Shown here: piece by piece, positions 47,895-58,077 of the stretch
Numbering within the stretch: the first letter of the stretch is position 1
How the letters are laid out: every line of letters begins with the position of its first letter
Assembly: GCF_901827175.1 (NCBI RefSeq)
Contig: NZ_LR594662.1
Coordinates: forward strand, 4,960,001 to 5,024,000
Length of the DNA stretch: 64,000 nucleotides
DNA from: Variovorax sp. RA8
GTDB taxonomy: Bacteria; Pseudomonadota; Gammaproteobacteria; Burkholderiales; Burkholderiaceae_C
Reading direction: 5' to 3'
Notes under the pieces: model-generated
Seen by the model: only the letters and a program-made list of their open reading frames with translations
The model's database searches: none
Told to the model about the DNA's origin: nothing
Translations under genes and position numbers: made by a program

Positions 47895-50828
47895 ATGAAG
47901 CGGATGCTGATCAACGCCACGCAGGCAGAAGAACGCCGCCTGGCCATCGTCGACGGGCAGAAGCTCCTCGACTACGAAATCGAGATCGAAGGACGCGAAC
48001 AGCGCAAGGGCAACATCTACAAGGCGGTCGTGACGCGCGTCGAGCCGTCGCTGGAGGCCTGCTTCGTGGACTACGGCGAGGATCGGCATGGCTTCCTTCC
48101 GTTCAAGGAAATCTCCAAGCAATATTTCGCCGAAGGCGTGTCTGCCAGCCAGGCGCGCATCCAGGACGCCATCAGGGAAGGCCAGGAACTGGTGGTCCAG
48201 GTCGAGAAGGAAGAGCGGGGCAACAAGGGTGCGGCCCTGACCACCTTCATCTCGCTGGCTGGCCGCTACGTGGTGCTGATGCCCAACAACCCGCGCGGCG
48301 GCGGCGTCAGCCGGCGCATCGAGGGTGACGACCGCGCCGAACTCAAGGAGGCGATGGACCAGCTCGAGTACCCCAAGGGCATGAGCATCATCGCGCGCAC
48401 CGCTGGCATCGGCCGCGCCGCGCCCGAGCTGCAGTGGGACCTGAACTACCTGCTGAAGCTGTGGGCCGCGATCGACGGCGCCGCCAAGGGCGGCAAGGGT
48501 GCCTTCCTGATCTACCAGGAGTCGTCGCTGGTGATCCGGGCGATTCGCGACTACTTCAACCACGACATCGGCGACATCCTGATCGACACCGACGACATCT
48601 ACGACCAGGCGCAGCAGTTCATGGCGCACGTGATGCCGGAACATGCGCAGCGCGTGAAGCGTTATCGCGACGACGCCGCCCTGTTCAGCCGCTTCCAGAT
48701 CGAGCACCAGATCGAGTCGGCCTATGCCCGCACGGTGCAACTGCCCAGCGGCGGTGCGATCGTGATCGACCACACCGAGGCGCTGGTCTCGGTGGACGTG
48801 AACTCGGCGCGGGCCATCAAGGGCGGCGACATCGAGGAGACCGCCACGCGCACCAACCTCGAAGCCGCCGACGAAGTGGCGCGCCAGATGCGCCTGCGCG
48901 ACCTGGGCGGCCTGATCGTCATCGACTTCATCGACATGGACGAGTCGAAGAACCGCCGCGAGGTCGAAAGCCGCCTGCGCGACGCGCTGCGCCAGGACCG
49001 CGCGCGCGTCCAATTCGGCTCGATCAGCAAATTCGGCCTGATGGAGATGAGCCGTCAGCGCCTCAAGCCTGCCCTCTCCGAAGGCTCCTCGATCCCTTGC
49101 CCCCGCTGCGGCGGCTCGGGCCACATCCGCGACACCGAATCGAGCGCGCTGCAGATCCTGCGCATCATTCAGGAAGAGTCGATGAAGGACAACACCGCCG
49201 CCGTGCACGTGCAGGTACCGGTGGAGGTCGCCTCCTTCCTGCTCAACGAGAAGCGCCCGGAGATCGCCAAGATCGAGCTCAAGCAGCGCGTCACCGTGCT
49301 GATGGTGCCCAACAAGACGCTGGAGACGCCCAACTACAAGCTGGAGCGGCTGAAGCACGACGACCCGCGTCTCGATCACATCGAGGCGAGCTACAAGATG
49401 GCCGACGAGATCGAGGATCCGACCTCGGTCACGCGGCGCTCGCAGGAGCCCACCAACCGTCAAACCCCGGTAATCAAGGGTGTGCTGCCCGACGCGCCGG
49501 CACCGGTGGTGGCGCCCAAGCCCGAAGCGGTGCAACCGCCCGCGGCAGCGCCCGCGCCCGTGGCGCCGCAACCCGTGGCCGCGCAGGAACCATCGGAAGC
49601 AGGCTTCTTCGGCTGGATCAAGCGACTGTTCGGTCCGGCTCCTGCGCCGGCACCCGCTCCGGCGGTCATTCCTGTCGAAGCGCCAAAGCCGCGCCGTGAA
49701 GGCCGTGGCGGTCGCGACGGCGAAACGCGCACCGCGCGAGAAGGCGAGCAGCGCCGCACCGGACGCGGCGAAGGCCGAGGCGGTGAACGCCGCGGCGGGC
49801 GCACCGGCGAGCGCCGTGAAGGCGAGCGCCGCGAAGGACGCGAAGCGCGCGGTGAGGCGCGCAACGACGCCCAGACCCGCGAGCCGCGCGAGCCGCGCGA
49901 GGCACGCGCACCGCGCGACGGCGAACGGCGCGGCCGTGGCGAGCGGCGCGAGAACGAGCCCCGCCAGACGCCGGCCGACGCCGAGATCCAACTCGACACC
50001 CAAGCGCTTGCCCCGAACGGACCGGCGGGCGAGGAAGGGGCGCCTCCGGCAGAACGTACGCCACGCGGACGCGGCGAGCGCCGGGAACGCGGCGAACGCG
50101 GCGCCGATGCCGTGCGCGATGCCGGCAGCGATGCCGCCCAGCCGGATGCCGAGCGCGGCGCACGCAGTGGCCGCGAGGAACGCGCTCCTCGCGGCGAGCG
50201 CGGCGAAGGCCGACGCGAACGCCGCGGCGAGGGGGCTCCGCGCACGACCGAAGCCTCTCCCGCAGCGCAAGCCCTGGCCGCCGACAGCGCCGCTGATGCG
50301 GCGACCGGGGATGGTGCACCGCGCCGCGAGGGTGACGAACGCCGCGGCCGCTCGCGTGACCGCTATGGCCGCGATCGTCGCGAACGCGGCCAGCGCGAAG
50401 AAGCCGATGCCGGTGTGGCGCTGCAGCCGCTCGAAGCTGCCGACGCGAACGGCGCAGCCGAGCTCGATGGCCTGCCCGAGGCGCCTGCCGAGAGACCGGC
50501 GGCGACCTTCGCCCCCATCGTCGTCGACGCGCCGGCCGTGCGCACGCGCGCGCTGCCGAAGATCCAGCCCTACGAGTTGCCGACGGACGAACTCGCCCAG
50601 ATAGCGGAGGGCTCCGGCCTGCAGTGGGTGAATTCGAACGCCGAGCGCGTGGCCCAGGCTCGCGCTGCGATCGCAGCGGAACCCCGACCAGTCCATGTGC
50701 CGCGCGAACGGCCGCCGGCGACCGTGCTCGATGAAGGGCCGCTGATCCTCGTTGAAACGCGTCGCGATCTGGGAAGCATGGTGCTGCCGTTCGAGGAGCC
50801 TCTCCGCGAACCCGGGGTACGCCAGTAG
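47895..50828 (+). CDS. rne: Ribonuclease E
   Basis: RNase E is the endonuclease that starts most mRNA decay and matures rRNA and tRNA. The 977-residue product has the S1 domain (about 36-120), the DNase I-like catalytic domain with Asp301 (SVDVNSAR) and Asp344 (VIDFIDMD), and the zinc link CPRCGGSG. After about residue 560 the sequence is disordered. It holds a short amphipathic segment, [13 protein letters not shown], like the membrane-targeting helix of E. coli RNase E, then a long Arg/Glu/Gly-rich RNA-binding region and a conserved C-terminal microdomain ([20 protein letters not shown]). The ATG at 47895 has AAAGGA upstream. Confidence 0.96.
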   Translation: MKRMLINATQAEERRLAIVDGQKLLDYEIEIEGREQRKGNIYKAVVTRVEPSLEACFVDYGEDRHGFLPFKEISKQYFAEGVSASQARIQDAIREGQELVVQVEKEERGNKGAALTTFISLAGRYVVLMPNNPRGGGVSRRIEGDDRAELKEAMDQLEYPKGMSIIARTAGIGRAAPELQWDLNYLLKLWAAIDGAAKGGKGAFLIYQESSLVIRAIRDYFNHDIGDILIDTDDIYDQAQQFMAHVMPEHAQRVKRYRDDAALFSRFQIEHQIESAYARTVQLPSGGAIVIDHTEALVSVDVNSARAIKGGDIEETATRTNLEAADEVARQMRLRDLGGLIVIDFIDMDESKNRREVESRLRDALRQDRARVQFGSISKFGLMEMSRQRLKPALSEGSSIPCPRCGGSGHIRDTESSALQILRIIQEESMKDNTAAVHVQVPVEVASFLLNEKRPEIAKIELKQRVTVLMVPNKTLETPNYKLERLKHDDPRLDHIEASYKMADEIEDPTSVTRRSQEPTNRQTPVIKGVLPDAPAPVVAPKPEAVQPPAAAPAPVAPQPVAAQEPSEAGFFGWIKRLFGPAPAPAPAPAVIPVEAPKPRREGRGGRDGETRTAREGEQRRTGRGEGRGGERRGGRTGERREGERREGREARGEARNDAQTREPREPREARAPRDGERRGRGERRENEPRQTPADAEIQLDTQALAPNGPAGEEGAPPAERTPRGRGERRERGERGADAVRDAGSDAAQPDAERGARSGREERAPRGERGEGRRERRGEGAPRTTEASPAAQALAADSAADAATGDGAPRREGDERRGRSRDRYGRDRRERGQREEADAGVALQPLEAADANGAAELDGLPEAPAERPAATFAPIVVDAPAVRTRALPKIQPYELPTDELAQIAEGSGLQWVNSNAERVAQARAAIAAEPRPVHVPRERPPATVLDEGPLILVETRRDLGSMVLPFEEPLREPGVRQ

Positions 50829-50891
50829 AAGGCCGCGGCAGCGGGACCAATCGCCTGCTTCCTTTCCCTCGGCGCCGCCGAGGGGCGCCTC

Positions 50892-50923
50892 AAGGCCGCG
50901 TCAGAAATGGCGCGGCTTTTTGC
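50892..50923 (+). terminator. Rho-independent terminator after rne
   Basis: AAGGCCGCG (50892-50900) pairs with CGCGGCTTT (50911-50919, one G-T wobble) and is followed by TT. A second stem, CCCTCGGC/GCCGAGGG (50866-50884), lies just upstream. Together they should end the rne transcript. Confidence 0.7.
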
Positions 50924-51131
50924 CTTGTGCGCAGGCTTGCCGCCACGCCGCAGACACGCATTGCAGGCGTTGTCCTACGTCCGCCGGTGTAATTCCTTCT
51001 TGTTCAGAGCGGCATACTCTATGCATGCTGCAGCGCAACAGCACAAACCCGGCAAGAAACCAGTTAACTACGTCACAAAAACCTGAGCGGCGTTTGGAAA
51101 CAACAGACAAACGTCAACTCTCGTTAACATG

Positions 51132-51161
51132 TTGTCATACAAAAGCACTACACTCTATGCT
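51132..51161 (+). promoter_or_regulatory. Candidate promoter of the exopolysaccharide operon
   Basis: TTGTCA (51132-51137, five of six matches) and TATGCT (51156-51161, four of six) are separated by 18 bases. The -10 lies inside the second ACTCTATGC repeat, between the two CGTTTG pairs. Confidence 0.45.
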
Positions 51162-51361
51162 CGATGCTGCGTCGCATCAGGGCTGCGGGGACGCTCTTGG
51201 TAGAGGGCGAAGCTTACGCCGTTTGGCAAGCGATGTACGTCTTTTGTTCACAAGACAAACGGCTCATCTTGTGTTCAAATTCTTGCGAATAGTAGTAAAG
51301 CGTTACAGCTGCCGCGCTCTTGGCTTGAGGCAGCACATACCCGTCACCGGGGGAATATTCA

Positions 51362-52081
51362 ATGTTTCGTTCCGACTCAACCGCACACGGCAACGTGGTT
51401 CGACGCTATACCCCCGGGGGCGGGCCTTCGGCGTCTCCCATCTACGTGCAACCGCGCAGGCTCGGCTTGCTGGAGCGCGCTGCGAAGCGCAGCATCGACA
51501 TCGTGGGTGCGCTGACTTTCTTCATTCTCTTCGGCCCACTCTATTTGCTGGTAGCGCTCTGCGTAGGCATCAGCATGGGCCGTCCCGTGCACTTCTGGCA
51601 GCACCGTCTCGGTGAGAACGGGCAGCGCTTCCGCTTCTACAAGTTCCGCTCAATGGTGCGCGATTCCGAACACGTGCTCGACGAGTTCTTGAGCCGCAAC
51701 GACATGGCGCGCACCGAATGGGACACTTTCCAGAAGCTGGAGAAGGATCCGCGCATTACGCCGATCGGCCAGTTCATCCGCAAGTTGAGCCTCGACGAGT
51801 TGCCGCAGTTCTGGAATGTGCTCAAGGGGGACATGAGCCTGGTCGGCCCGCGTCCCTGCATGGAGCGGCAACGCACCCTCTACGGCAAGGGCTGGGAGCA
51901 CTACTGCGCGATGCGCCCTGGCATCACCGGCCTGTGGCAGGTGAGCGGCCGCAACCGGCTGTCCTATGCCCGACGCGTCGAGCTCGACGTGGAGTACGTC
52001 AGCAACTGGTCGCTCTGGCTGGATATCAAGATCCTGTTGAAGACGGTGCGCACCGTGATCACCGGCGACGGGTCGAGGTAA
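51362..52081 (+). CDS. Polyprenyl-phosphate sugar-1-phosphate transferase (short form)
   Basis: This enzyme transfers a sugar 1-phosphate from a nucleotide sugar to undecaprenyl phosphate, starting repeat-unit synthesis. The 239-residue product has one hydrophobic membrane segment (about residues 43-70), then the bacterial sugar transferase domain: FYKFRSMVRDSE, SLDELPQFWNVLKGDMSLVG followed by PRP, and RPGITGLWQVSGRNRLSY. The Asp-Glu pair in SLDELPQ is the catalytic dyad of this family. It lacks the four N-terminal membrane helices and domain of WbaP/WcaJ/GumD, so it is a minimal monotopic form. Glucose, galactose or another sugar cannot be decided. manC follows after one base. Confidence 0.9.
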   Translation: MFRSDSTAHGNVVRRYTPGGGPSASPIYVQPRRLGLLERAAKRSIDIVGALTFFILFGPLYLLVALCVGISMGRPVHFWQHRLGENGQRFRFYKFRSMVRDSEHVLDEFLSRNDMARTEWDTFQKLEKDPRITPIGQFIRKLSLDELPQFWNVLKGDMSLVGPRPCMERQRTLYGKGWEHYCAMRPGITGLWQVSGRNRLSYARRVELDVEYVSNWSLWLDIKILLKTVRTVITGDGSR

Positions 52082-52082
52082 C

Positions 52083-53513
52083 ATGATCCGGCCCATCGTT
52101 CTCTGTGGCGGCAGTGGCACGCGGCTATGGCCGCTCTCGCGCAAGACGCTGCCCAAGCAGTTCGTTCCCCTGATCGACAACAAGAACCTGCTGGTTCTCA
52201 CGCTGGAACGCCTGCGGCTTCTGAGCCCCGAGGTGACCTGCGTCGCGGCGGAAGAGCACCGCTTCCTGGTGCAGGAAAGCATCGAGGCCGCAGACGTGAG
52301 CGGCCAGCAGCTGCTCGAGCCGGTGGCTCGCAACACGGCAGCGGCCATGGCCGCGGTCGCCCTTCTGTCCGAGCCTGACCAGCTGCTGCTGTTCGCGCCG
52401 GCCGACCATCACATTCCCGACGCCGAGCGCTTCGTGGCAACGATCCGCAAGGGCGTGCCCGCCGCCCTCGCCGGCCATCTCGTGACCTTCGGCGTCGAGC
52501 CCAGCTTTCCGAGCACGGCCTACGGCTATATCCGGCAGGGTGAGCCTCTCGCGGCATCGCTGGGCGACGAGGCCGGCCACGCGGTGGCTGCCTTCGTCGA
52601 GAAGCCGGCCGCTGCGCATGCCGAGCAGTTGCTGCTCGCGGGCGGCCATCTCTGGAATGCAGGGATCCTGCTGGTCCAGGCCCGGGTACTGATCGCAGCG
52701 CTGCAGCAGCATGCGCCCGACATCCTCCAGAGTTGCCGCGAGGCCACTACAACCGTCGAAGTCGACGGCGACTTCCTGCGAATGGATGCCGCCGCCTTCG
52801 GCCGCTGCCGCAGCCAGAGCATCGACTACGCCGTGCTCGAGAAGTGCGAGAAGGTTGCCGTACTCCCGTTCCAGGGGCGCTGGAGTGATGTCGGGAGCTG
52901 GAACGCGGTGGCCGAGCTGCACGAGGCGGACGACAACGGCAACCGGATCAGCGGCCAGGGCTTCGCCATGGGCGCACACAACACCTTCATCTACGCACCG
53001 AACCGTCCCGTCGTCGCCCTGGGCACCAAGGACCTGCTGGTGGTGGACACGCCGGACGCGTTGCTGGTCGCGCACGCGGAGTTCGCTGAACAGGTCAAGG
53101 ACGCGGTCGCGCTGCTGACCACCCACGGGCACAGCCAGGCCACGCGCCACCGCCGCATTCCGCGCCCCTGGGGCGCCTATGACAGCGTCGACGATGGCGA
53201 CCGTTTCGCCGTCAAGCGCCTCACGGTCAAGCCCGGTGCGCGCCTGGCCCTGCGCATGCATCACCATCGCGCCGAGCACTGGGTGGTCGTGAAGGGCACG
53301 GCCCGGGTGCTGTGCAACGGCGAGATCTGCCTGGTCAAGGAAGATGAATCGATCTACATCCCCGTAGGGGCCAAGTACCGGCTCGAGAATGCGGGCAAGA
53401 CAATGCTCGAGGTGATCGAAGTCCAGACCGGCGGCTATCTCGGCGAGGACGACATCGTCCGCTTCGATGACGCGCCCGCCGCCGTCCTCGGCAAAGACAA
53501 GAAACTGGCCTGA
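52083..53513 (+). CDS. manC: Mannose-1-phosphate guanylyltransferase / mannose-6-phosphate isomerase
   Basis: The bifunctional type II enzyme makes GDP-mannose from mannose 1-phosphate and also interconverts fructose 6- and mannose 6-phosphate. The 476-residue product has the nucleotidyltransferase signature [17 protein letters not shown], then KQFVPL, at the N-terminus. A cupin-type phosphomannose isomerase domain fills about residues 350-470 ([52 protein letters not shown]). It follows the phosphoglycosyl transferase by one base and feeds the fcl-dependent branch downstream. Confidence 0.96.
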   Translation: MIRPIVLCGGSGTRLWPLSRKTLPKQFVPLIDNKNLLVLTLERLRLLSPEVTCVAAEEHRFLVQESIEAADVSGQQLLEPVARNTAAAMAAVALLSEPDQLLLFAPADHHIPDAERFVATIRKGVPAALAGHLVTFGVEPSFPSTAYGYIRQGEPLAASLGDEAGHAVAAFVEKPAAAHAEQLLLAGGHLWNAGILLVQARVLIAALQQHAPDILQSCREATTTVEVDGDFLRMDAAAFGRCRSQSIDYAVLEKCEKVAVLPFQGRWSDVGSWNAVAELHEADDNGNRISGQGFAMGAHNTFIYAPNRPVVALGTKDLLVVDTPDALLVAHAEFAEQVKDAVALLTTHGHSQATRHRRIPRPWGAYDSVDDGDRFAVKRLTVKPGARLALRMHHHRAEHWVVVKGTARVLCNGEICLVKEDESIYIPVGAKYRLENAGKTMLEVIEVQTGGYLGEDDIVRFDDAPAAVLGKDKKLA

Positions 53514-53571
53514 GCGCTCCTTTTTCCGGGCGTTCCGGTCCCCTCCAATCCTGCGCGAAGGTCGACATTCC

Positions 53572-54540
53572 ATGAGCCAGTTTCAGAAGCGGATTTTCGT
53601 GGCGGGCCACCGCGGCATGGTCGGCAGCGCGATCGTCCGCTGCCTGGTCGAGCAGGGCTACAGCAACATCATCAGCCGCAGCCGTGCCGAGCTCGACCTG
53701 ACCGACCAAGCCCAGGTGCGTGCCTTCTTCGCCGAAGAGAAGCCGCAGGAGGTGTACGTCGCCGCGGCCAAGGTGGGTGGCATCCATGCCAACAACAGCT
53801 ATCCAGCCGAGTTCATCTACTCGAACCTGATGGTCGAGGCGAACGTGATCCACGAGGCGTGGCGCAACGGTGTGAGCAAGCTGCTCTTCCTCGGCTCGAG
53901 CTGCATCTACCCGCGGCTGGCGGCGCAGCCCATGGCCGAGGATGCGTTGCTGACCGGCAAGCTGGAGCCGACCAACGAACCCTATGCGATTGCCAAGATC
54001 GCGGGCATCAAGCTGTGCGAGAGCTACAACCGCCAGTACGGCTGCGACTTCCGCAGCGTGATGCCGACCAACCTCTACGGCCCGGGCGACAACTACCATC
54101 CGGAGAACAGCCACGTGCTGCCGGCAATGATCAGGCGCTTCCACGAAGCGAAGCTCGCCGACGCCCCCGCGGTGGTCATCTGGGGCACCGGCTCTCCGAA
54201 GCGTGAATTCCTCTATGTCGACGACATGGCTCGCGCCTGCGTGCACGTCATGGACCTGCCGCGCGAAACCTACGCGGCCTGTACCGAGGTCACCACCAGC
54301 CATATCAACGTCGGCACCGGTGAAGACCTGTCGATCGCCGAACTCGCCAGCCTGGTGAGCGATGTAGTGGGCTACCAGGGCGAGATCCGCTATGACACCG
54401 GCAAGCCGGACGGCGCGCCGCGAAAGCTGCTCGACATCTCGCGCATCCGCGAGCTCGGCTGGGCGCCCGAGGTATCCTTGCGCGACGGCGTGACACGCGC
54501 CTACGAAGACTTCCGCAGCGAAGAACTCGTTCCTTCCTGA
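53572..54540 (+). CDS. fcl: GDP-L-fucose synthase
   Basis: Fcl (WcaG) epimerises and reduces GDP-4-keto-6-deoxymannose to GDP-L-fucose with NADPH. The 322-residue extended short-chain dehydrogenase has [15 protein letters not shown] at the N-terminus, [20 protein letters not shown], and the catalytic Ser-Tyr-Lys set in [10 protein letters not shown] and PYAIAKIAG. The partner enzyme Gmd, which makes its substrate, is not encoded in the window. The ATG at 53572 is 58 bases after manC; the open frame upstream of it is not coding. Confidence 0.95.
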   Translation: MSQFQKRIFVAGHRGMVGSAIVRCLVEQGYSNIISRSRAELDLTDQAQVRAFFAEEKPQEVYVAAAKVGGIHANNSYPAEFIYSNLMVEANVIHEAWRNGVSKLLFLGSSCIYPRLAAQPMAEDALLTGKLEPTNEPYAIAKIAGIKLCESYNRQYGCDFRSVMPTNLYGPGDNYHPENSHVLPAMIRRFHEAKLADAPAVVIWGTGSPKREFLYVDDMARACVHVMDLPRETYAACTEVTTSHINVGTGEDLSIAELASLVSDVVGYQGEIRYDTGKPDGAPRKLLDISRIRELGWAPEVSLRDGVTRAYEDFRSEELVPS

Positions 54541-54562
54541 GGAGTCCCCTGTCCTGTCCTGC

Positions 54563-55534
54563 ATGAACGCTTCCTCGCTCTCCCTCATCCCGCCCGGCAC
54601 GGGCGGCGTGCGAGACTACGCGTCCGTGGTCGGCCACCCGCTCCATGCCCCTTTGATGGAGTTGAAACACGACACCGACACCACCTCGCTCTCGGGCGAC
54701 TTCGTGCTGCTGCACTTCAGCGGCTACGGCTTCGAGAAGCGCGGCATTCCCCTGTGGCTGGTCCGCCGGATCCGCAGCCTGCGCGCGCAGTTCAAGGCCG
54801 TCGGCGTGGTCTTCCACGAGCTCTTCGCGACTGGACCGCCGTGGGGCTCGGCCTTCTGGCTCAGCGGCATCCAGCGGCGCATTGCGCGCGAGCTGCTGCT
54901 CGAGTCCGACTTCTGGCTGACGAACCGCGAGGATGCCGCGCGCTGGCTGCTGGCGCAGTCGAAGGCTGCGCCGCACCGGGTGCTCCCCGTGTTCTCGAAC
55001 GTGGGGGAACTCGACGCGATCGACACCGAGCGGCAGCGCAGGCTGGTCGTGTTCGGCAGCGCCGGCATCCGCGCCCAGGTCTACGACTGGTCCGACGGCG
55101 AGATCTTCCGCAGTGCGAAGCGCAACGGCCTGGAGATCCACGACATCGGCCCGGCCATGCCTGAAGGGCCGCTGGCGCAGCGCATGGTCCACGAAGGCGT
55201 GGTGATGCACGGCAAGCTGCCGGCCGAGCAGGTGAGCGCGGCCTTGGCCGGCGCGGACTACGGCGCGCTCGCCTATCCGCCGGACTATGTGTCGAAGAGC
55301 GGCATCTTCGCGGCCTACTGCGCGCACGCGGTCTGCCCCATCCTGCTGTCGAAGGACTACGGCGAGCATGACGGCCTGACCGCCAACGTCCACTATGTAC
55401 GCGGCTTCGGCGCGCTCGACGCCACCATCGATGCTCGCAGCGTGGGCGGCGCGGCACACAGGTGGTACAAGCCGCATCGCGTCGACGCCCACGTGGCGGC
55501 ACTGCGCACGCTCGCGAGCGAGGGACGACGATGA
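54563..55534 (+). CDS. Putative glycosyltransferase of the exopolysaccharide locus
   Basis: The 323-residue soluble protein opens SLSLIPPGTGGVRDYASVVG, the GT-B donor/acceptor loop style seen in GT4-type enzymes. A second Rossmann half begins near RLVVFGSAGIRAQVYDW. It contains LAGADYGALAYPPDYVSKSG, comparable to the C-terminal sugar-nucleotide region of GT4 enzymes, though the classic E-x7-E motif is not clear. The sugar and linkage are unknown. Its stop overlaps the polymerase start as ATGA. Confidence 0.65.
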   Translation: MNASSLSLIPPGTGGVRDYASVVGHPLHAPLMELKHDTDTTSLSGDFVLLHFSGYGFEKRGIPLWLVRRIRSLRAQFKAVGVVFHELFATGPPWGSAFWLSGIQRRIARELLLESDFWLTNREDAARWLLAQSKAAPHRVLPVFSNVGELDAIDTERQRRLVVFGSAGIRAQVYDWSDGEIFRSAKRNGLEIHDIGPAMPEGPLAQRMVHEGVVMHGKLPAEQVSAALAGADYGALAYPPDYVSKSGIFAAYCAHAVCPILLSKDYGEHDGLTANVHYVRGFGALDATIDARSVGGAAHRWYKPHRVDAHVAALRTLASEGRR

Positions 55535-56880
55535 GCGCCGTCGCCCCTACCACCACCATGCAGGCGCCCAGCCGGGCTGTGTCGCTCAGCCGTGCGGGCA
55601 AGCTTTTCCTCGCCGTCTTCCTGATCGTCGTGTTCGAGGGCTCGGTCCGCAAATGGGTGTCGTCCGCGTCTACCCTGCCCTTGATTCTGCTGCGCGACAT
55701 GCTGGCGCTGATGCTGGTGGTCTACGCCTGGCGGCACGGCCACCTGAGGCGGCACAGGAAGATCACCGCCGCCATGCTGGCCTGGACGTGCCTGGTGGTG
55801 GGCTGGGGACTGCTTCAGCTGGTCGCCGGCCAGAGCACGCCTGTCGTGTACGTGATCGGGCTGCGCTTCTGGCTGCTCTACATCTGGTTCGCGGTGGCCG
55901 CGGCGGCTGCGATGAACGAGGCGGACTACCGGGCCGCCATCAAGGCGGCCGCCTACGTCATGCTGCTGCTGGCGCCCCTGGCGGTGCTGCAGCACTACTC
56001 GCCGCCGGGCGCGCGCATCAACACCCAGATCGACGGCGATGAGGAAAGCGTCTTCGTCGCGGTGGTCGGGGTGGTCCGCACCACCGGGACCTTCAGCTTC
56101 ACCTCGGGCTATGCCACCTACCTGACCATGGTGGCGCCCCTGGTGTTCGGCATCCTGGCCGCACGCAAGCGCAACCAGTTCCAGTTTCTGTTCGCGCTCG
56201 CGGTGTTCGGGGCCTTCGCCACCGGCGCGCTGGTGAGCGGATCCAGAACAGCGGCGATCACGTCGGCCGGGATGCTGGGAGCCTTCCTGGTCGGCCGCCT
56301 GCTTTTCTCGAAGACGCGCAACAAGGTGGGCGCGGCGGCCGCCGTCGTGGTGATCGGCTTGCTGACCGCCATCTTTGCCTATGTATTCCGCGACGCCATC
56401 GGCGTCACGCAGACGCGTTTCGAGCAGGCGTCGGCCGCGGAAGACTTTACCGAACGGGTGCTTACGGTGCTGTTCGGTGAGCCCTGGGTGCTCGACCTCG
56501 TCACCTGGCTCGGCTACGGCGTGGGCTTCGGCTCCAACCTCGCCACCTACGTGCGTACAGGCTCTGCCGATGTCTTCGCCCTCGCGGAAGCGGAAGGCGG
56601 CCGCATCCTGATGGAAGGCGGACTGCTGGGCTTCGCCTATATCGCGCTCAAGTACCTCGTGCTGGTTCTGGGCGTGATCCGCAGCCTGAAGATCTCGATC
56701 AGCACCAACTCCCCCTATCCGCTTCTCGTCTGGCTGACGACCGCGTTGGCGGTGGTCAGCTGGCCTGCCCTCGGGCAGCTGACCGCCAACGCCCTGCTCG
56801 GGCTCATGTTCGCCTACGCTCTCCTGCTATTCCGGTACCCGAGGCTCGAGATCTTCCCGCCGCGCGCCTCGCGATCGTGA
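55531..56880 (+). CDS. O-antigen polymerase/ligase-like membrane protein (Wzy candidate)
   Basis: The 449-residue product is polytopic, with about 11-12 hydrophobic helices. It has a long periplasmic-type loop (about residues 285-360) before the last helices, the topology of Wzy polymerases and WaaL ligases. In this context it is most likely Wzy, which joins repeat units in the periplasm. The ATG at 55531 overlaps the previous stop; its own stop overlaps the next start (GTGA). Sequence alone does not separate Wzy from WaaL. Confidence 0.7.
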   Translation: MSAVAPTTTMQAPSRAVSLSRAGKLFLAVFLIVVFEGSVRKWVSSASTLPLILLRDMLALMLVVYAWRHGHLRRHRKITAAMLAWTCLVVGWGLLQLVAGQSTPVVYVIGLRFWLLYIWFAVAAAAAMNEADYRAAIKAAAYVMLLLAPLAVLQHYSPPGARINTQIDGDEESVFVAVVGVVRTTGTFSFTSGYATYLTMVAPLVFGILAARKRNQFQFLFALAVFGAFATGALVSGSRTAAITSAGMLGAFLVGRLLFSKTRNKVGAAAAVVVIGLLTAIFAYVFRDAIGVTQTRFEQASAAEDFTERVLTVLFGEPWVLDLVTWLGYGVGFGSNLATYVRTGSADVFALAEAEGGRILMEGGLLGFAYIALKYLVLVLGVIRSLKISISTNSPYPLLVWLTTALAVVSWPALGQLTANALLGLMFAYALLLFRYPRLEIFPPRASRS

Positions 56881-58040
56881 GACTGCTGCATCTGGTCCCC
56901 TCCGTCGATCCCCAGGGCGGAGGCGTCATCGAGGGAGTGCGGCGCATCCACGACGCGCTGACGGCCCTGGGTCACAGTGGCGACGTGGTGAGCCTGGACA
57001 GCCCCGATGCCCCCTGCGTGCGCGACTATCCCGGCACGGTGGTCGCGACCGGCCCGTCGATCTCCAGCTACGGCTACAACGAGCGCCTGCTGCCCTGGCT
57101 CAAGGCACATGCCGGCGGCTATGACGCCGTCATCGTCAACGGGCTCTGGCAGTACGTGGGCCTTGCGGCCCGGCGCGCGCTGCACGGCTCGGGCACTCCC
57201 TACTTCGTGTACAGCCACGGCATGCTGGATCCGTGGTTCAAGCGCCGCTACCCGCTCAAGCACCTGAAGAAGTGGCTCTACTGGCCCTGGGGCGAGTACC
57301 GCGTGCTGCGCGACGCATCTGCCGTGGTCTTCACCTGCGAGGAGGAACGCCTGCTGGCTCGGCAGTCGTTCTGGCTCTATCGCTGCCGCGAGGTGGTGGG
57401 CTCCTACGGCACCAGCACGCCACCGCGGGATGCACAGCGCCTGTCGGAAGTCTTCCTCTCGTCCTTCCCCGAGCTGCGTAACAAGCGCCTTCTGCTCTTC
57501 CTCGGCCGCATCCACGAAAAGAAGGGCTGCGACCTGTTGATCGAGGCCTTCGCGCAGGTGGCGGGAAAGGCGCCCGATGTCCATCTCGTGATGGCGGGGC
57601 CCGGCGACGATGCCCTTACGCGGCAACTGCAAGCCCGCGCGCGGAGCCTGGACCTGGCCTCGCGCATCAGTTGGCCGGGCATGCTGTCGGGAGATCTCAA
57701 GTGGGGCGCTTTTCATGCGTGCGAAGTGTTCTGCCTCCCCTCTCACCAGGAAAACTTCGGTATTGCGGTGGTGGAGGCCATGGCCTGCAGCCGGCCGGTG
57801 CTGATCAGCGACAAGGTCAACATCTGGCGCGAGATCGATGCGGACCACGCCGGCTTCGTCGAGTCCGATACGCTGGAAGGCACGACTGCCCTGCTGCGGC
57901 GCTGGCTGGCCGCAACGCCGGCCGAGCTGGACGCGATGCGCGCCGCCGCGCTGCGCTCCTTCGAGCAGCGTTTCCGCATGGAGCAGGTGGCTTCGACGCT
58001 GGTCGACATCATCCGCACGCACGCTCCGCACCTCGGCTAA
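56877..58040 (+). CDS. GT4-family glycosyltransferase
   Basis: The 387-residue GT-B protein opens LLHLVPSVDPQGGGVIEGVR and has the GT4 C-terminal signature: LFLGRIHEKKGCDLLIEAFA, VMAGPGD and PSHQENFGIAVVEAMACSRP, whose Glu residues (E-x7-E) bind the donor. Specificity is unknown; GDP-mannose or GDP-fucose donors are plausible given manC and fcl. It starts with GTG overlapping the polymerase stop. The next gene begins 37 bases later. Confidence 0.88.
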   Translation: MRLLHLVPSVDPQGGGVIEGVRRIHDALTALGHSGDVVSLDSPDAPCVRDYPGTVVATGPSISSYGYNERLLPWLKAHAGGYDAVIVNGLWQYVGLAARRALHGSGTPYFVYSHGMLDPWFKRRYPLKHLKKWLYWPWGEYRVLRDASAVVFTCEEERLLARQSFWLYRCREVVGSYGTSTPPRDAQRLSEVFLSSFPELRNKRLLLFLGRIHEKKGCDLLIEAFAQVAGKAPDVHLVMAGPGDDALTRQLQARARSLDLASRISWPGMLSGDLKWGAFHACEVFCLPSHQENFGIAVVEAMACSRPVLISDKVNIWREIDADHAGFVESDTLEGTTALLRRWLAATPAELDAMRAAALRSFEQRFRMEQVASTLVDIIRTHAPHLG

Positions 58041-58077
58041 GGGCCAACGCCCCTTTGCACAGCGTCAACAGGCCCTC

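Larger units (their letters stand above)
50829..51361 (+). promoter_or_regulatory. Non-coding region upstream of the exopolysaccharide genes (533 bases)
   Basis: After the rne terminator this stretch turns A/T-richer and holds no convincing ORF. It contains two copies of an ACTCTATGC...ATGCTGC block (51016-51031 and 51152-51170), a good sigma-70-like promoter (51132-51161), four copies of CGTTTG arranged as two inverted pairs (51091-51113 and 51220-51261), and an inverted repeat CACAAGA-N11-TCTTGTG (51249-51273). It looks like a regulated promoter for the seven-gene exopolysaccharide operon, with a transcribed leader of about 190 nt. Confidence 0.55.

Noticed and set aside
47850-50696. 948-codon open frame antisense to rne
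   Set aside because: Shadow of rne; long antisense frames are expected at this GC content, and the translation is low-complexity with no family match I recognise.
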